A stretch of 57,864 nucleotides of DNA from Lachnospiraceae bacterium (GCA_900764695.1 CAAFOY010000085.1:1-57864), one strand, 5' to 3'. Positions 47,017-55,687 are shown, numbered from the stretch's first letter. Made by a program: numbers and translations. Notes: generated from the sequence alone by a model not told the origin.

Positions 47017-47997
47017 ATGGAATTTTATTTTGCACCACTTGAAGGTGTAACAGGATTTACATATAGAAACGCATATAATGATTTATTTGATGACGTGGAT
47101 AAGTACTATGCACCTTTCATATCCCCATCGATTAACGATAGATTAAAAGGAAAAGAAATAAGAGATCTTTTGCCGGAAAACAATAATAAAGGGATTAATT
47201 TGGTGCCACAAATTCTGGCAAACCGGGCAGATTACTTTATAAAGGCAGCAAATCAGTTAATTGAATTGGGCTATGATAAAGAAATTAATTTGAATGCCGG
47301 CTGTCCTTCAGGCACTGTTGTGTCTAAAAACAAAGGGGCAGGTTTCCTAAAAGATACGGAAGCAATGGACAGATTTTTTGATGAAACATTCAACTGGTTA
47401 GAGAATAAGAACAGTGAAGGTCATAATTTATCAATATCTGTAAAAACAAGAATAGGAATGTATGAGCCGGATGAGTTTGAAAATATACTTGAAGTTTACA
47501 ATAGATATCCAATTAGCCAGTTGATAGTACATCCAAGAACAAGAGAGCAACTATACAAGGGAACTCCAAACATGGAAGCCTTTAAGTATGCTTTGGAAAA
47601 CAGTAAGAATCCGGTTTGTTATAACGGAGATATAAACACAGTGGAAAATTATCACAGAATTATTGATAAAATAAATGATGATTCAAAAATGAAAATTGGA
47701 AGCATCATGATAGGCAGAGGGCTTATTGGAAACCCAAACCTTGTTAATGAAATCAAAGGTGGAAAAAAGTTAACTAAAAAAATGCTAGAGGCATATCATG
47801 ACAGACTATATAATGATTTTGAAAAAATAATGAAAGCAGACAAGCATTTGCTGTTTAAAATGAAAGAAATGTGGACATATATGTCACTTAACTTTGATGA
47901 TTCGCATAAGTGTGCGAAACTAATTAGAAAAGCCCAGAACCTATACAAGTATAACCTGGCAGTATATGAAATATTTGAAAAATATGAGTTGAAGTAA
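47017..47997 (+). CDS. dus: tRNA-dihydrouridine synthase
   Basis: A 326-residue flavin enzyme reducing uridines in tRNA. It opens with FYFAPLEGVTGFTYRNAY and contains NLNAGCPSGTVVSKNKGAG with the catalytic cysteine, VKTRIGM, and LIVHPRTREQLYKGTP. The subgroup (DusA/B/C) cannot be set with confidence. AAGGAG precedes the ATG. It is a single gene, divergent from argH. Confidence 0.9.
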   Translation: MEFYFAPLEGVTGFTYRNAYNDLFDDVDKYYAPFISPSINDRLKGKEIRDLLPENNNKGINLVPQILANRADYFIKAANQLIELGYDKEINLNAGCPSGTVVSKNKGAGFLKDTEAMDRFFDETFNWLENKNSEGHNLSISVKTRIGMYEPDEFENILEVYNRYPISQLIVHPRTREQLYKGTPNMEAFKYALENSKNPVCYNGDINTVENYHRIIDKINDDSKMKIGSIMIGRGLIGNPNLVNEIKGGKKLTKKMLEAYHDRLYNDFEKIMKADKHLLFKMKEMWTYMSLNFDDSHKCAKLIRKAQNLYKYNLAVYEIFEKYELK

Positions 47998-48099
47998 AGT
48001 GGAATAAAAATGTTCTCTTGTACTGTAAATCGTCCAATGTATTGGAGAGTTGGGAGTGGACACCTCCGTGGAAAAGTGTACCAACATATCATAAAATAA

Positions 48100-48158
48100 A
48101 AAATAAGAATGTAGGTTTCTCACATTGTTATATGCCATAATTCCTACATTCTTATTTT
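48100..48158. terminator. Long-stem terminator between dus and htpG
   Basis: AAAATAAGAATGTAGG at 48100-48115 and CCTACATTCTTATTTT at 48143-48158 are perfect complements over 16 bp with a 27-base loop, between convergent genes and flanked by A/T runs. The bases from 47998 to 48099 hold no ORF I can support. Confidence 0.85.
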
Positions 48159-48170
48159 GTAATTTGCAGT

Positions 48171-48233
48171 GACTTAAACCATTAATTATAACCAGACTTC
48201 AAACTATCAGTTATAACCGGACTTTAAACCATC
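48171..48233. repeat. Imperfect 24-25 bp direct repeat, about 2.5 copies
   Basis: GACTTAAACCATTAATTATAACCA-like units begin at 48171, 48195 and 48220; the third is cut off after GACTTTAAACCATC. Shared core: GACTT, AAAC, then TTATAACC. It lies between the terminator and the htpG stop. Origin and role are unknown. Confidence 0.6.
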
Positions 48234-48237
48234 TTCC

Positions 48238-50235
48238 CTATTTTTCTGACAAGATTTCAAGTATCTTATTACTTCTTTCAATGAATGCTGTCATTGATTC
48301 AGGATTAAGCGGAGTATGACTAATTACTGCAAGGTCATATAACTGCTTACACATAATATCAGTGTTTTCTCCTTCAGGGTTAGCTAAAATGTATTTAACA
48401 AGAGCATTGTTAGCATTTAATACTAATGTCTCACCTGAACCACCAAACATTGCAGGGTCCATACCGGACATACCATACATCTTCATCATATCCTGCATAC
48501 GACGGCTTTCTTCTGAAACAGTAATCATTGAAGAAACTTTTTCGTCTTTAATTTTCTGAACCTTAACATCTAACTGATCACGATTTAAAGCTTTCTTAAA
48601 TGTTTCTGTTAATTTTTCAGTAGCATCTTTAAGCTCATCTTCACTTATTTCTTCAGTAAATGAATCATTTAAGTCAGCATCAATTCTTACAAACTTAACA
48701 TTTTCATTTTTCTGCTCAAGCTGTGAAATGAAAGGCTGGTCTATTGCATCTTTTAATACAACAGCATCAATTCCTTCAGCCTTAAACATATTTACATACT
48801 GGCTCTGCTGAACAGGATCGTTTGTGTAGAAAATAGTATTTTCATGTTTATCTTTATTTTCTTCAAGACATTCCTTAAATGTAAGATATTTGTCATCAAG
48901 ATTCTTGAATAAAACATAATCAGACATCTTTTCGCAGAACTTAGTGTCTTTTAAACAACCGAATTTAATGAACGGGCTAATATCATCCCAGTATTTTTCG
49001 TATTCTTCTTTATCGGTTTTACACATGCCGGAAAGTTTGTCAGCAACTTTCTTAGTAATGTAATCAGAAATCTTTTTGACAAAACCGTCATTCTGGAGAG
49101 CAGAACGTGAAACATTAAGTGGTAAATCAGGACAATCAATAACCCCCTTTAAAAGCATTAAGAATTCAGGGATAACTTCCTTAATATTATCAGCAATAAA
49201 TACCTGATTGTTATAAAGCTTAATTGTGCCTTCAATTGATTCATATTCTGTATTAATCTTAGGGAAGTACAAAATACCCTTTAAGTTAAATGGATAATCC
49301 ATATTTAAATGAATCCAGAATAAAGGCTCTTTGTAATCTAAGAATACTTTGTGATAGAATTCTCTGTATTCTTCTTCAGTACATTCATTAGGATGTTTAG
49401 TCCAAAGAGGAGTAGTATCACTGATACTTACAGGTCTTTTTAAAATTTTTACTTTTTTCTTTTCTGGTTCAACTTCAACAGTTTCCTTAGTTCCGTCTTC
49501 CTTTTCTTTTTCTTCAGTTTTAGCTGGCTCAACAATATGCTCAATAACAGTATCTTTATCTGTTAATTCTTCTTCCATAATTGTCTGATATTCAGGTTCA
49601 GCAGAAGGGTCAGATACAAAAATTTCAACAGGCATAAAAGAGCAGTACTTATCAAGAATCTCTTTAGCTCTGAAAAGATTAGCAAACTCAACGCTATCTT
49701 CGTTTAAATATAAAGTAATCTTTGTACCACGATCAGCCTTATCTGAGTCTGACATTGTAAAGTCCATACCATCTTCACAGTCCCAAAGAACTGCTTTGGC
49801 ATCTTTCTTATAAGATAAAGTTTCAATAGTTACTCTATCAGCAACCATAAATGCTGAATAAAAACCTAAACCGAAATGACCGATAATCTGGTCTTCAGAA
49901 GTTTTATCCTTATACTGTTCAAGGAAAGCTTCTGCACCCGAAAAAGCAATCTGGTTAATGTATTCGTCTACTTCATCAGCAGTCATACCAAGACCATTAT
50001 CGATGAAAGTAAGAGTTTTCTCTTTAGGGTTTGCAAGAATTTGAATCTTAAATTCTTCATCATCAGCTATTTCAGCTTCACCCATCATTTCAAGTTTCTT
50101 TAATTTTGTAATGGCATCACAACCATTAGATACTAATTCTCTGAAAAAAATGTCATGGTCTGAATACAACCATTTCTTAATAATAGGGAAAATATTTTCA
50201 CTGTTAATTGAAAGACTACCCTTTTTCTTTGACAT
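48238..50235 (-). CDS. htpG: Molecular chaperone HtpG (Hsp90)
   Basis: A 665-residue Hsp90 homologue, longer than the roughly 624 of the enteric protein. The ATPase domain keeps ELVSNGCDAITKL, the DNGLGM loop and GHFGLGFYSAFMV. A charged linker rich in E and K (about residues 209-265) follows, then the middle domain with the catalytic arginine segment LPLNVSRSALQ, and a C-terminal dimer region. The start at 50235 follows AAAGGAG. A perfect CIRCE operator lies 81-107 bases upstream, so HrcA should repress it until heat stress. Confidence 0.96.
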   Translation of the reverse strand: MSKKKGSLSINSENIFPIIKKWLYSDHDIFFRELVSNGCDAITKLKKLEMMGEAEIADDEEFKIQILANPKEKTLTFIDNGLGMTADEVDEYINQIAFSGAEAFLEQYKDKTSEDQIIGHFGLGFYSAFMVADRVTIETLSYKKDAKAVLWDCEDGMDFTMSDSDKADRGTKITLYLNEDSVEFANLFRAKEILDKYCSFMPVEIFVSDPSAEPEYQTIMEEELTDKDTVIEHIVEPAKTEEKEKEDGTKETVEVEPEKKKVKILKRPVSISDTTPLWTKHPNECTEEEYREFYHKVFLDYKEPLFWIHLNMDYPFNLKGILYFPKINTEYESIEGTIKLYNNQVFIADNIKEVIPEFLMLLKGVIDCPDLPLNVSRSALQNDGFVKKISDYITKKVADKLSGMCKTDKEEYEKYWDDISPFIKFGCLKDTKFCEKMSDYVLFKNLDDKYLTFKECLEENKDKHENTIFYTNDPVQQSQYVNMFKAEGIDAVVLKDAIDQPFISQLEQKNENVKFVRIDADLNDSFTEEISEDELKDATEKLTETFKKALNRDQLDVKVQKIKDEKVSSMITVSEESRRMQDMMKMYGMSGMDPAMFGGSGETLVLNANNALVKYILANPEGENTDIMCKQLYDLAVISHTPLNPESMTAFIERSNKILEILSEK

Positions 50236-50315
50236 AAAAATCACTCCTTTGTTATTGTTCATTTTCAATTCTAAAGGATATTGTAGACACGTAAAAAAGA
50301 AAAGTCAAGAGAAAA

Positions 50316-50342
50316 TTAGCACTCAATCAAGGTGAGTGCTAA
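50316..50342. promoter_or_regulatory. CIRCE element (HrcA operator) upstream of htpG
   Basis: TTAGCACTC at 50316-50324, nine bases, and GAGTGCTAA at 50334-50342 match the CIRCE consensus in every position. It lies between the htpG start and the end of the DUF5721 gene, on the promoter side of htpG. A weak -10-like TAAACT and -35-like TTATAG can be placed just before it on the minus strand. Confidence 0.95.
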
Positions 50343-50366
50343 AAGTTTACAGTTAGTTAACAATTT

Positions 50367-50858
50367 CTATAAAATCTCTGTATCAAAATGGGATTCAAGA
50401 AACTTTGAAATTAATTTGTCCCAGTAATTATCAAGAGATTTATCCATTGTAAAAAGATTAAGGGAAGAACTGGTTATAATATGTATCTGATTGCTTTCGT
50501 ATATAATATGAAAATAAAGACCGCTAATATTTTCTTCAGCAATAGAAGAGCCAAGTTCCCTTACGATTTTTGAATAATTAACTTTAGGAAAAGCCATAAC
50601 CAACTTAAGTCGGGTAGGAACTTTTTTTCCTTTAATTATTTCAAAACAAATGTTTCTTAAGTTTTTCCAGGTGGCAAAATCTTCGGTAAAGTTTTCAATT
50701 TCATCCTTATCAAAAAAAGCTTTGTTAATATGGCCGTCAAAGGAGAAGGAAGAACCTGTTATTATTTCTCCACTACATATTAAAAAAGAATCAAAAGTAT
50801 CCTTTACAAGAAGGTTTTGCATAAAATTATTTATATCGTTTATTTTAATTGAAATCAT
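50367..50858 (-). CDS. DUF5721 family protein
   Basis: A 163-residue protein of a family that I associate with Lachnospiraceae and that has no known function. It begins MISIKINDINNFMQNLLVKDTFDSF, has a middle block SSFSFDGHINKAFFDKDE and the C-terminal LNLFTMDKSLDNYWDKLISKFL; the fold looks alpha/beta and soluble. There is no ribosome site before the ATG. Instead TATAAT lies eight bases upstream of the A of ATG, so the transcript should begin at the start codon. No alternative internal start has a ribosome site. Confidence 0.8.
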   Translation of the reverse strand: MISIKINDINNFMQNLLVKDTFDSFLICSGEIITGSSFSFDGHINKAFFDKDEIENFTEDFATWKNLRNICFEIIKGKKVPTRLKLVMAFPKVNYSKIVRELGSSIAEENISGLYFHIIYESNQIHIITSSSLNLFTMDKSLDNYWDKLISKFLESHFDTEIL

Positions 50859-50865
50859 AAACTAG

Positions 50866-50894
50866 ATTATATCAAAACATAGTGTTTTTGTCTT
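50866..50894 (-). promoter_or_regulatory. Promoter predicting a leaderless DUF5721 mRNA
   Basis: On the minus strand AAGACA (50894-50889) and a perfect TATAAT (50871-50866) are 17 bases apart. The predicted transcription start is 50858-50860, which is the ATG itself. Confidence 0.65.
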
Positions 50895-50970
50895 TACTTT
50901 TTTTCTTCTTATAGTTATAATAATGTCATTGTATACTTTATTACAATAAATAGTTAAATTATGTAAACAG

Positions 50971-51043
50971 GCTTCCGTAGCTCAGTTGGTAGAGCAGCTC
51001 ACTCGTAATGAGCAGGTCACGTGTTCGAGTCACGCCGGGAGCT
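50971..51043 (+). tRNA. tRNA-Thr (anticodon CGT)
   Basis: A full cloverleaf: acceptor GCTTCCG with CGGGAGC (one T-G), D arm GCTC/GAGC, anticodon stem GCTCA/TGAGC with loop CTCGTAA giving anticodon CGT, variable AGGTC and T loop TTCGAGT. CCA is not encoded. The first T-stem pair is an A-C mismatch. It reads ACG codons. It stands alone between the DUF5721 gene and a plus-strand orphan gene. Confidence 0.95.
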
Positions 51044-51122
51044 TTAAATTAACGATTTAAGTAGAATTATGAAAGTCTGATGTACGGAATATTCCACTTA
51101 ATCAGAATTTTAAGGAGCAGAG

Positions 51123-51698
51123 ATGGCATATAAACCATACAAACCCAGAAAAGAAAAAGATATATATGCTAGGTATGATGGAAAGAATACCAAAGCCAAC
51201 AATTACGATAATGGAAGCGTGAAACTGTTTGGTTTCAGGTCAGGTGCAGTATATAAGATGGTTCCGGCTATTTTATATTATGCATTTATGATTTTCTATA
51301 TAGGAACAGGTATTTACGGTGAACTTAGTTATTATAAATTTGAACCAATGGACTATGTAATAACCATATTGAAATATATTTTCTTTATAGTATGGTTTTT
51401 CAGCCCGGCAATATTTTTATCCAATTTTAAATACAGGGATTCGTTGCCGTTATTTAAGAAACATGATGCCGGTTCATCAATTATTGGAATAATTATTATA
51501 AGTCTTTTCTGTTCATTTATGACTATGGTTTATAAGGAATGTATGTCAGACACTTATAAGAAATCAGTAAGGGCATATGATAGTTATCTTAAGGAACAGC
51601 GAGAAAAGAAACAACAGAATACAGAGCCAGAAAGTGTTTCATTTAATGGAATAACTTATGATGTGAATAATAATAAAGTATATTTAGGGGAGGCATAA
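51123..51698 (+). CDS. Uncharacterised membrane protein (191 residues)
   Basis: Not recognised. A basic, tyrosine-rich N-terminus (AYKPYKPRKEKDIYARYDG) of about 45 residues is followed by three hydrophobic helices (about 50-68, 82-102 and 120-140) and a charged C-terminal tail with KEQREKKQQN and a short motif, VSFNGITYDVNNNKVYLGEA. There is no signal peptidase site. AAGGAG precedes the ATG. The next gene starts one base after the stop, so the two are cotranslated and probably work together. Confidence 0.7.
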   Translation: MAYKPYKPRKEKDIYARYDGKNTKANNYDNGSVKLFGFRSGAVYKMVPAILYYAFMIFYIGTGIYGELSYYKFEPMDYVITILKYIFFIVWFFSPAIFLSNFKYRDSLPLFKKHDAGSSIIGIIIISLFCSFMTMVYKECMSDTYKKSVRAYDSYLKEQREKKQQNTEPESVSFNGITYDVNNNKVYLGEA

Positions 51699-51699
51699 G

Positions 51700-52236
51700 A
51701 TGAAGAATAAGAAGATTTTAGGAATTGTTGTAGGAATTATAGTTATAATAATTGCAGTGGTTTTTATTAAAGATAAAACAGGAAAACAGACTGTCAAAGA
51801 TGAAAATAACACAACCACAGTTGAAACAACAGTGATAGAGACTACAACAGAAACTAATACGGAATCAGTTCAGAAAGCAACAGTAGCCGGTGAAAAGGGA
51901 ACAGTTGCAGATAATAGTAAAAACTCAGTTGTTACCAACAAGAATGGAAGCATTAGTTCAAAGACTGATGAAAAGGCAACAACTAAGAAATCAGGTAAGA
52001 AAACAAATAAATCAACAAAGAAGGCAACAAAGAATAACAATAGTAAGAACAGCAAACCTTCAGGCGATACATATGGAAGTTATGGACCTGGAGATAATTA
52101 TGCTGTTGATATATTTGGCAATGAGTCTGAAACGACAAAGAAGAACTCATCTAAAACAGAAAAAACCACAACTTCAAAGAAGAATAATTCAGGAAATTCC
52201 AATAAGAATGACGATGGTTGGTCAGATTTCTATTAA
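51700..52236 (+). CDS. Uncharacterised membrane-anchored low-complexity protein (178 residues)
   Basis: Not recognised. A single N-terminal helix (about 6-24) with a basic start, MKNKK, and no cleavage site, so probably anchored with the rest outside. The remainder is low complexity: T/E/V-rich (about 35-60), then K/S/T/N-rich basic runs, a short ordered island YGSYGPGDNYAVDIFG near residue 125-140 and a final DDGWSDFY. The order of linkers and one island looks like a spacer-plus-motif surface protein. A GGGGAGG ribosome site lies in the end of the upstream gene. Confidence 0.65.
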   Translation: MKNKKILGIVVGIIVIIIAVVFIKDKTGKQTVKDENNTTTVETTVIETTTETNTESVQKATVAGEKGTVADNSKNSVVTNKNGSISSKTDEKATTKKSGKKTNKSTKKATKNNNSKNSKPSGDTYGSYGPGDNYAVDIFGNESETTKKNSSKTEKTTTSKKNNSGNSNKNDDGWSDFY

Positions 52237-52290
52237 TATGGTAAACTAATTCATTTAAATAAAATTAAAAGCATAAGGGAGAACACAAAG

Positions 52291-53385
52291 ATGATGAAAT
52301 TAGACAAAAAACTTAAAGTAGGTATTTTAGGTGCAACAGGTATGGTTGGACAGAGATTTATTACTTTGTTAGCAGACCATCCATGGTTTGAAGTTACAAC
52401 TTTGGCTGCAAGCCCACGTTCAGCAGGAAAGACTTATGAAGATGCTGTAGGTGACAGATGGAAAATGGAAGCTCCAATGCCTGAATCAGTTAAAAAGATG
52501 ATTGTACATAATGTTAACGAAGTAGAAGCTGTTGCTTCAACAGTTGATTTTGTATTTAGTGCAGTTGATATGACTAAGGAAGAAATTAAGAAGATTGAAG
52601 AAGATTATGCTAAGACAGAAACTCCTGTAGTTTCAAACAATAGCGCACATAGATGGACTCCTGATGTTCCTATGGTTGTTCCGGAAATCAACCCGGAACA
52701 TTATGAAGTGATTAAGTATCAGAAGGAAAGACTTGGTACAAAGAGAGGTTTTGTCGCTGTTAAACCTAACTGTTCAATTCAGAGTTATGCTCCTGTACTT
52801 ACAGCATGGAAAGAATTTGAGCCAACAGAAGTTGTAGCAACAACATACCAGGCTATTTCAGGTGCAGGAAAGACATTTAAGGATTGGCCTGAAATGCTAG
52901 GAAATATTATTCCTTTCATTGGCGGTGAAGAAGAAAAGTCAGAACAGGAACCACTTAGATTATGGGGCAAGATTGAAGATGGTGTTATTAAAAAAGCAAC
53001 AAGTCCTGTTATCACAACGCAGTGTATCCGAGTACCTGTATTAGACGGACATACAGCAGCAGTATTTGTTAAGTTTGCTAAGAAACCAACTAAGGAACAG
53101 CTTATTGAAGCTATGACTAAGTTTAGTGGAGAACCACAGGAGCTTGATCTTCCAAGTGCTCCAAAGCAGTTCATCCAGTATCTTGAAGAAGATAACAGAC
53201 CACAGGTTCAGTTAGATGTTAACTTTGAAAAAGGTATGGGAATTTCAGTTGGACGTTTAAGAGAAGATACAGTATATGACTACAAGTTTGTAGGTTTATC
53301 ACATAACACATTAAGAGGTGCTGCAGGTGGAGCTGTTCTTTCAGCAGAACTTCTTGTTGCAAAGGGATATATTGAAGCTAAATAA
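52291..53385 (+). CDS. asd: Aspartate-semialdehyde dehydrogenase (long, archaeal-like type)
   Basis: Second step of the aspartate pathway to lysine, threonine and methionine. The NADP loop GATGMVGQRF, the catalytic cysteine in VKPNCSIQSY and the SGAGKTFKDWPEM segment are present. The 364 residues and WFEVTTLAASPRSAGKTY region fit the archaeal/fungal type found in many Clostridia rather than the E. coli type. Two ATGs are adjacent; the first is listed. GGGAG lies upstream. A 13-bp hairpin with T run follows. Confidence 0.94.
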   Translation: MMKLDKKLKVGILGATGMVGQRFITLLADHPWFEVTTLAASPRSAGKTYEDAVGDRWKMEAPMPESVKKMIVHNVNEVEAVASTVDFVFSAVDMTKEEIKKIEEDYAKTETPVVSNNSAHRWTPDVPMVVPEINPEHYEVIKYQKERLGTKRGFVAVKPNCSIQSYAPVLTAWKEFEPTEVVATTYQAISGAGKTFKDWPEMLGNIIPFIGGEEEKSEQEPLRLWGKIEDGVIKKATSPVITTQCIRVPVLDGHTAAVFVKFAKKPTKEQLIEAMTKFSGEPQELDLPSAPKQFIQYLEEDNRPQVQLDVNFEKGMGISVGRLREDTVYDYKFVGLSHNTLRGAAGGAVLSAELLVAKGYIEAK

Positions 53386-53419
53386 TTATCTTAAATGTTG
53401 ATAGTTGTTAAGCTTATGT

Positions 53420-53456
53420 TTAAAGGCTGTCATATTGACAGCCTTTAATTTTGATT
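53420..53456 (+). terminator. Terminator after asd
   Basis: AAAGGCTGTCA at 53422-53432 and TGACAGCCTTT at 53436-53446 pair perfectly around TAT, extended by two A-T pairs, with TTTTGATTTT after it. Confidence 0.9.
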
Positions 53457-53482
53457 TTATAAAAAGTAGAAAGAGGGAGAAA

Positions 53483-54019
53483 ATGTACGAAAAATTATCA
53501 AAAAACGCACTTTTAAATATGTACTTTGGGACAATTACGGGAACAATAGCGGTGCTTGCTATTATATTTGTGCTGGAATTAGTGTTTGTTATTCCAAATA
53601 ATATTGGAATATTAGTTATTTTGGGATTGATAATTGCAATAATATTGGTTTTTAACGCTATCATTAGTCCTGTTTTTAGATTTCACAGATACAGATATAA
53701 GATAGATGAGGAATCGATTGATATTATCGAGGGATATGTTTTTACACAAAGAAATATAGTTCCAATTGAAAGATTACATAAACTACAGATTAGTCAGGGA
53801 CCATTCGACAAGCTTTGCAATGTGGCAAGAGTTAAGGTTACAACTGCAGGTGGTGATGTGGAAATAAGATTTCTTGAAAATGAAAAAGCAGAAAAAATAA
53901 CTGAAAGCCTAAAACAGAAAATAAACCAGATTGCAGTAGAACAGAAGAATCAAATTGCCAAAGAGCAGAAAAAACGAAATGAAGAAGAACAGAAAAAGCT
54001 GAATGAAACACAGGAGTAA
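53483..54019 (+). CDS. Bacterial PH-domain membrane protein (YdbS-like)
   Basis: A 178-residue protein with two membrane helices (about 15-40 and 45-65) and a bPH2-type domain after them (FRFHRYRYKIDEESIDIIEGYVFTQRNIVPIERLHKLQISQGP), then a strongly charged tail of K, E, Q and N. The IERLHKLQISQGP segment is typical of the YdbS family. It precedes a YdbT-like partner, an arrangement known in Firmicutes that is linked to resistance to surface-active compounds in some bacilli; the role here is inferred. GAGGGAG precedes ATG 53483. Confidence 0.82.
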   Translation: MYEKLSKNALLNMYFGTITGTIAVLAIIFVLELVFVIPNNIGILVILGLIIAIILVFNAIISPVFRFHRYRYKIDEESIDIIEGYVFTQRNIVPIERLHKLQISQGPFDKLCNVARVKVTTAGGDVEIRFLENEKAEKITESLKQKINQIAVEQKNQIAKEQKKRNEEEQKKLNETQE

Positions 54020-54024
54020 TGAGT

Positions 54025-55530
54025 ATGGAAACAAAAAGATTTAGAAATCATTTCTCCGATGTTATTGAACAGCTGGGTGGGTTGTTAATATTTCTGTTTA
54101 TTGTTGGGGTTCAGTCAATCCCGGACATATTAAGTGATACTGATGGAGATAGCAACGATGTAGTAGCTTTGATAGATAATCCTAAATATGCAATAATTGT
54201 GATTATCGTTGTGATTACAATTCTGGCAGTACTAGGTCTTATTATAGGCTTTAAGGTTAGAAGATGGTATAAAACCTGGATAATAATTGGCAACGACACA
54301 ATAACAGTTGAGAGAAATACATTAAGAAGTGTAAAGAATACTGTTGGAATAAAGAATATTTCTAATGTTAATATTAATCAGAATATTTTTGAAATGATTA
54401 TTGGAACTTGCAATTTGAAACTGGATACTAATAGCTTATCCACTGCAGATAGTACAGATATTAAGCTTATACTAAAAAAGCAACAGGGAGAAGAACTTCG
54501 AAATTATATAAATAGACGTGTTGAAGAAATTAACACAGGAACAATTCTTGAAAAAGAGGAAGAAGTTAATCCTTACGTGAAATATGACATTGAAGTAACA
54601 TCAAAAGACATTATTACAAATGGTTTTTATTCTCTAAGTGTTGGAACAATACTTTTATTTTTAGGTTCTTTAGCCGGTTTTATAGCAGGAATTGTTTCGG
54701 ACATGAACGATGGAAAAACAATTATTGCTTCATTAGGTGGTGCAATTACTTTAATCATTTTGATTATAGGTTCTCTTTATTCTATGGCAAAAAGTTTTCT
54801 TAAAATGTATGATTTTAAGGCAAGACGTGGAAAGAACAAGCTTTATATAAAATATGGTCTTTACAATAAAGTAGATTTTGCCATTCCCATAGACAAGATT
54901 AATGCCATTGTAGTTCATCAGACATTTATTGCAAGAATTTTTAGAAAATATTCAGCTGAAATAGTAAATGTAGGCTTAAATGATGATGATAAGGCCAGTG
55001 CCTATTTTACATTTTATTGTAGCAGGAAACAGTTAAAATCATATATTGATAAGTTATTGCCGGAATTTAGCGAAGGAATTAATGGGGATATAAATAAACA
55101 ACCTGATAAAGTCAAAATAAAATATATTGTGGATTACTTAATTAATTCTGTTATTGTTTTGATTGCTACAGCAAGCATAATTTATTATGTAAATCCTTCA
55201 AAAGTGTTTGAAATGGCAATTGTTGCAGGTTCAGCATTTATACTTTTTTATATGTTTATAGCAAAGATTTTAAGTTTCATTACCTGTGGTGTTTTCATTG
55301 GTGACGAATTGGTTGGAGTAAGGGAAGGCACTATGGGAACCAGATATTCATTAATTAAATATTGCAATATACAGTACATAACAATTAATCAGAACATATT
55401 GGAAGAAAAATTAAGAATTGCTAAAGGTGGTCTGCATATCCTTGCATCAATGTTGCACGATGACTACTTAATACCTTATATTGATGAGAATGAAATCAGT
55501 TCTATTTATAATAATATAATCAAAGAATAA
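54025..55530 (+). CDS. Bacterial PH-domain membrane protein (YdbT-like)
   Basis: About 500 residues with two or more bPH2 domains separated by pairs of helices. Conserved-looking blocks are VERNTLRSVKNTVGIKNISNVNINQN (read as VERNTLRSVKN and IKNISNVNINQN), the second KYGLYNKVDFAIPIDKINAIVVHQ part and the third SLIKYCNIQYITINQN part. These repeats each carry an NI-type strand and Q, typical of bPH2. The ATG at 54025 lies eight bases after AGGAG, so it is preferred to the ATG at 54019 that overlaps the upstream stop. The two genes form one unit. Confidence 0.8.
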   Translation: METKRFRNHFSDVIEQLGGLLIFLFIVGVQSIPDILSDTDGDSNDVVALIDNPKYAIIVIIVVITILAVLGLIIGFKVRRWYKTWIIIGNDTITVERNTLRSVKNTVGIKNISNVNINQNIFEMIIGTCNLKLDTNSLSTADSTDIKLILKKQQGEELRNYINRRVEEINTGTILEKEEEVNPYVKYDIEVTSKDIITNGFYSLSVGTILLFLGSLAGFIAGIVSDMNDGKTIIASLGGAITLIILIIGSLYSMAKSFLKMYDFKARRGKNKLYIKYGLYNKVDFAIPIDKINAIVVHQTFIARIFRKYSAEIVNVGLNDDDKASAYFTFYCSRKQLKSYIDKLLPEFSEGINGDINKQPDKVKIKYIVDYLINSVIVLIATASIIYYVNPSKVFEMAIVAGSAFILFYMFIAKILSFITCGVFIGDELVGVREGTMGTRYSLIKYCNIQYITINQNILEEKLRIAKGGLHILASMLHDDYLIPYIDENEISSIYNNIIKE

Positions 55531-55535
55531 TTTGA

Positions 55536-55586
55536 AAATATCTTTTTGCGTATGAAAAGACATATGCCAAAAAGATATTTTTCTTT
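55536..55586 (+). terminator. Terminator after the PH-domain pair
   Basis: AAATATCTTTTTG at 55536-55548 pairs with CAAAAAGATATTT ending at 55580, with an inner GTATG/CATAT pairing and a T run after it. Confidence 0.8.
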
Positions 55587-55687
55587 AATAAGAAAATTAT
55601 TTTAAATTTAATGCAACAGTTTGAGAAATTTATTACACTATATAAATGTAAACACAAAAAGTTAAAAGTAGGAAGAGGGTACCCGGT

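Noticed and set aside
48001..48097. Sequence with GTGGACACC and GTGTACC resembling ends of some insertion sequences
   Set aside because: The half-sites match poorly, there is no transposase reading frame and no target duplication, so I do not call a mobile element.
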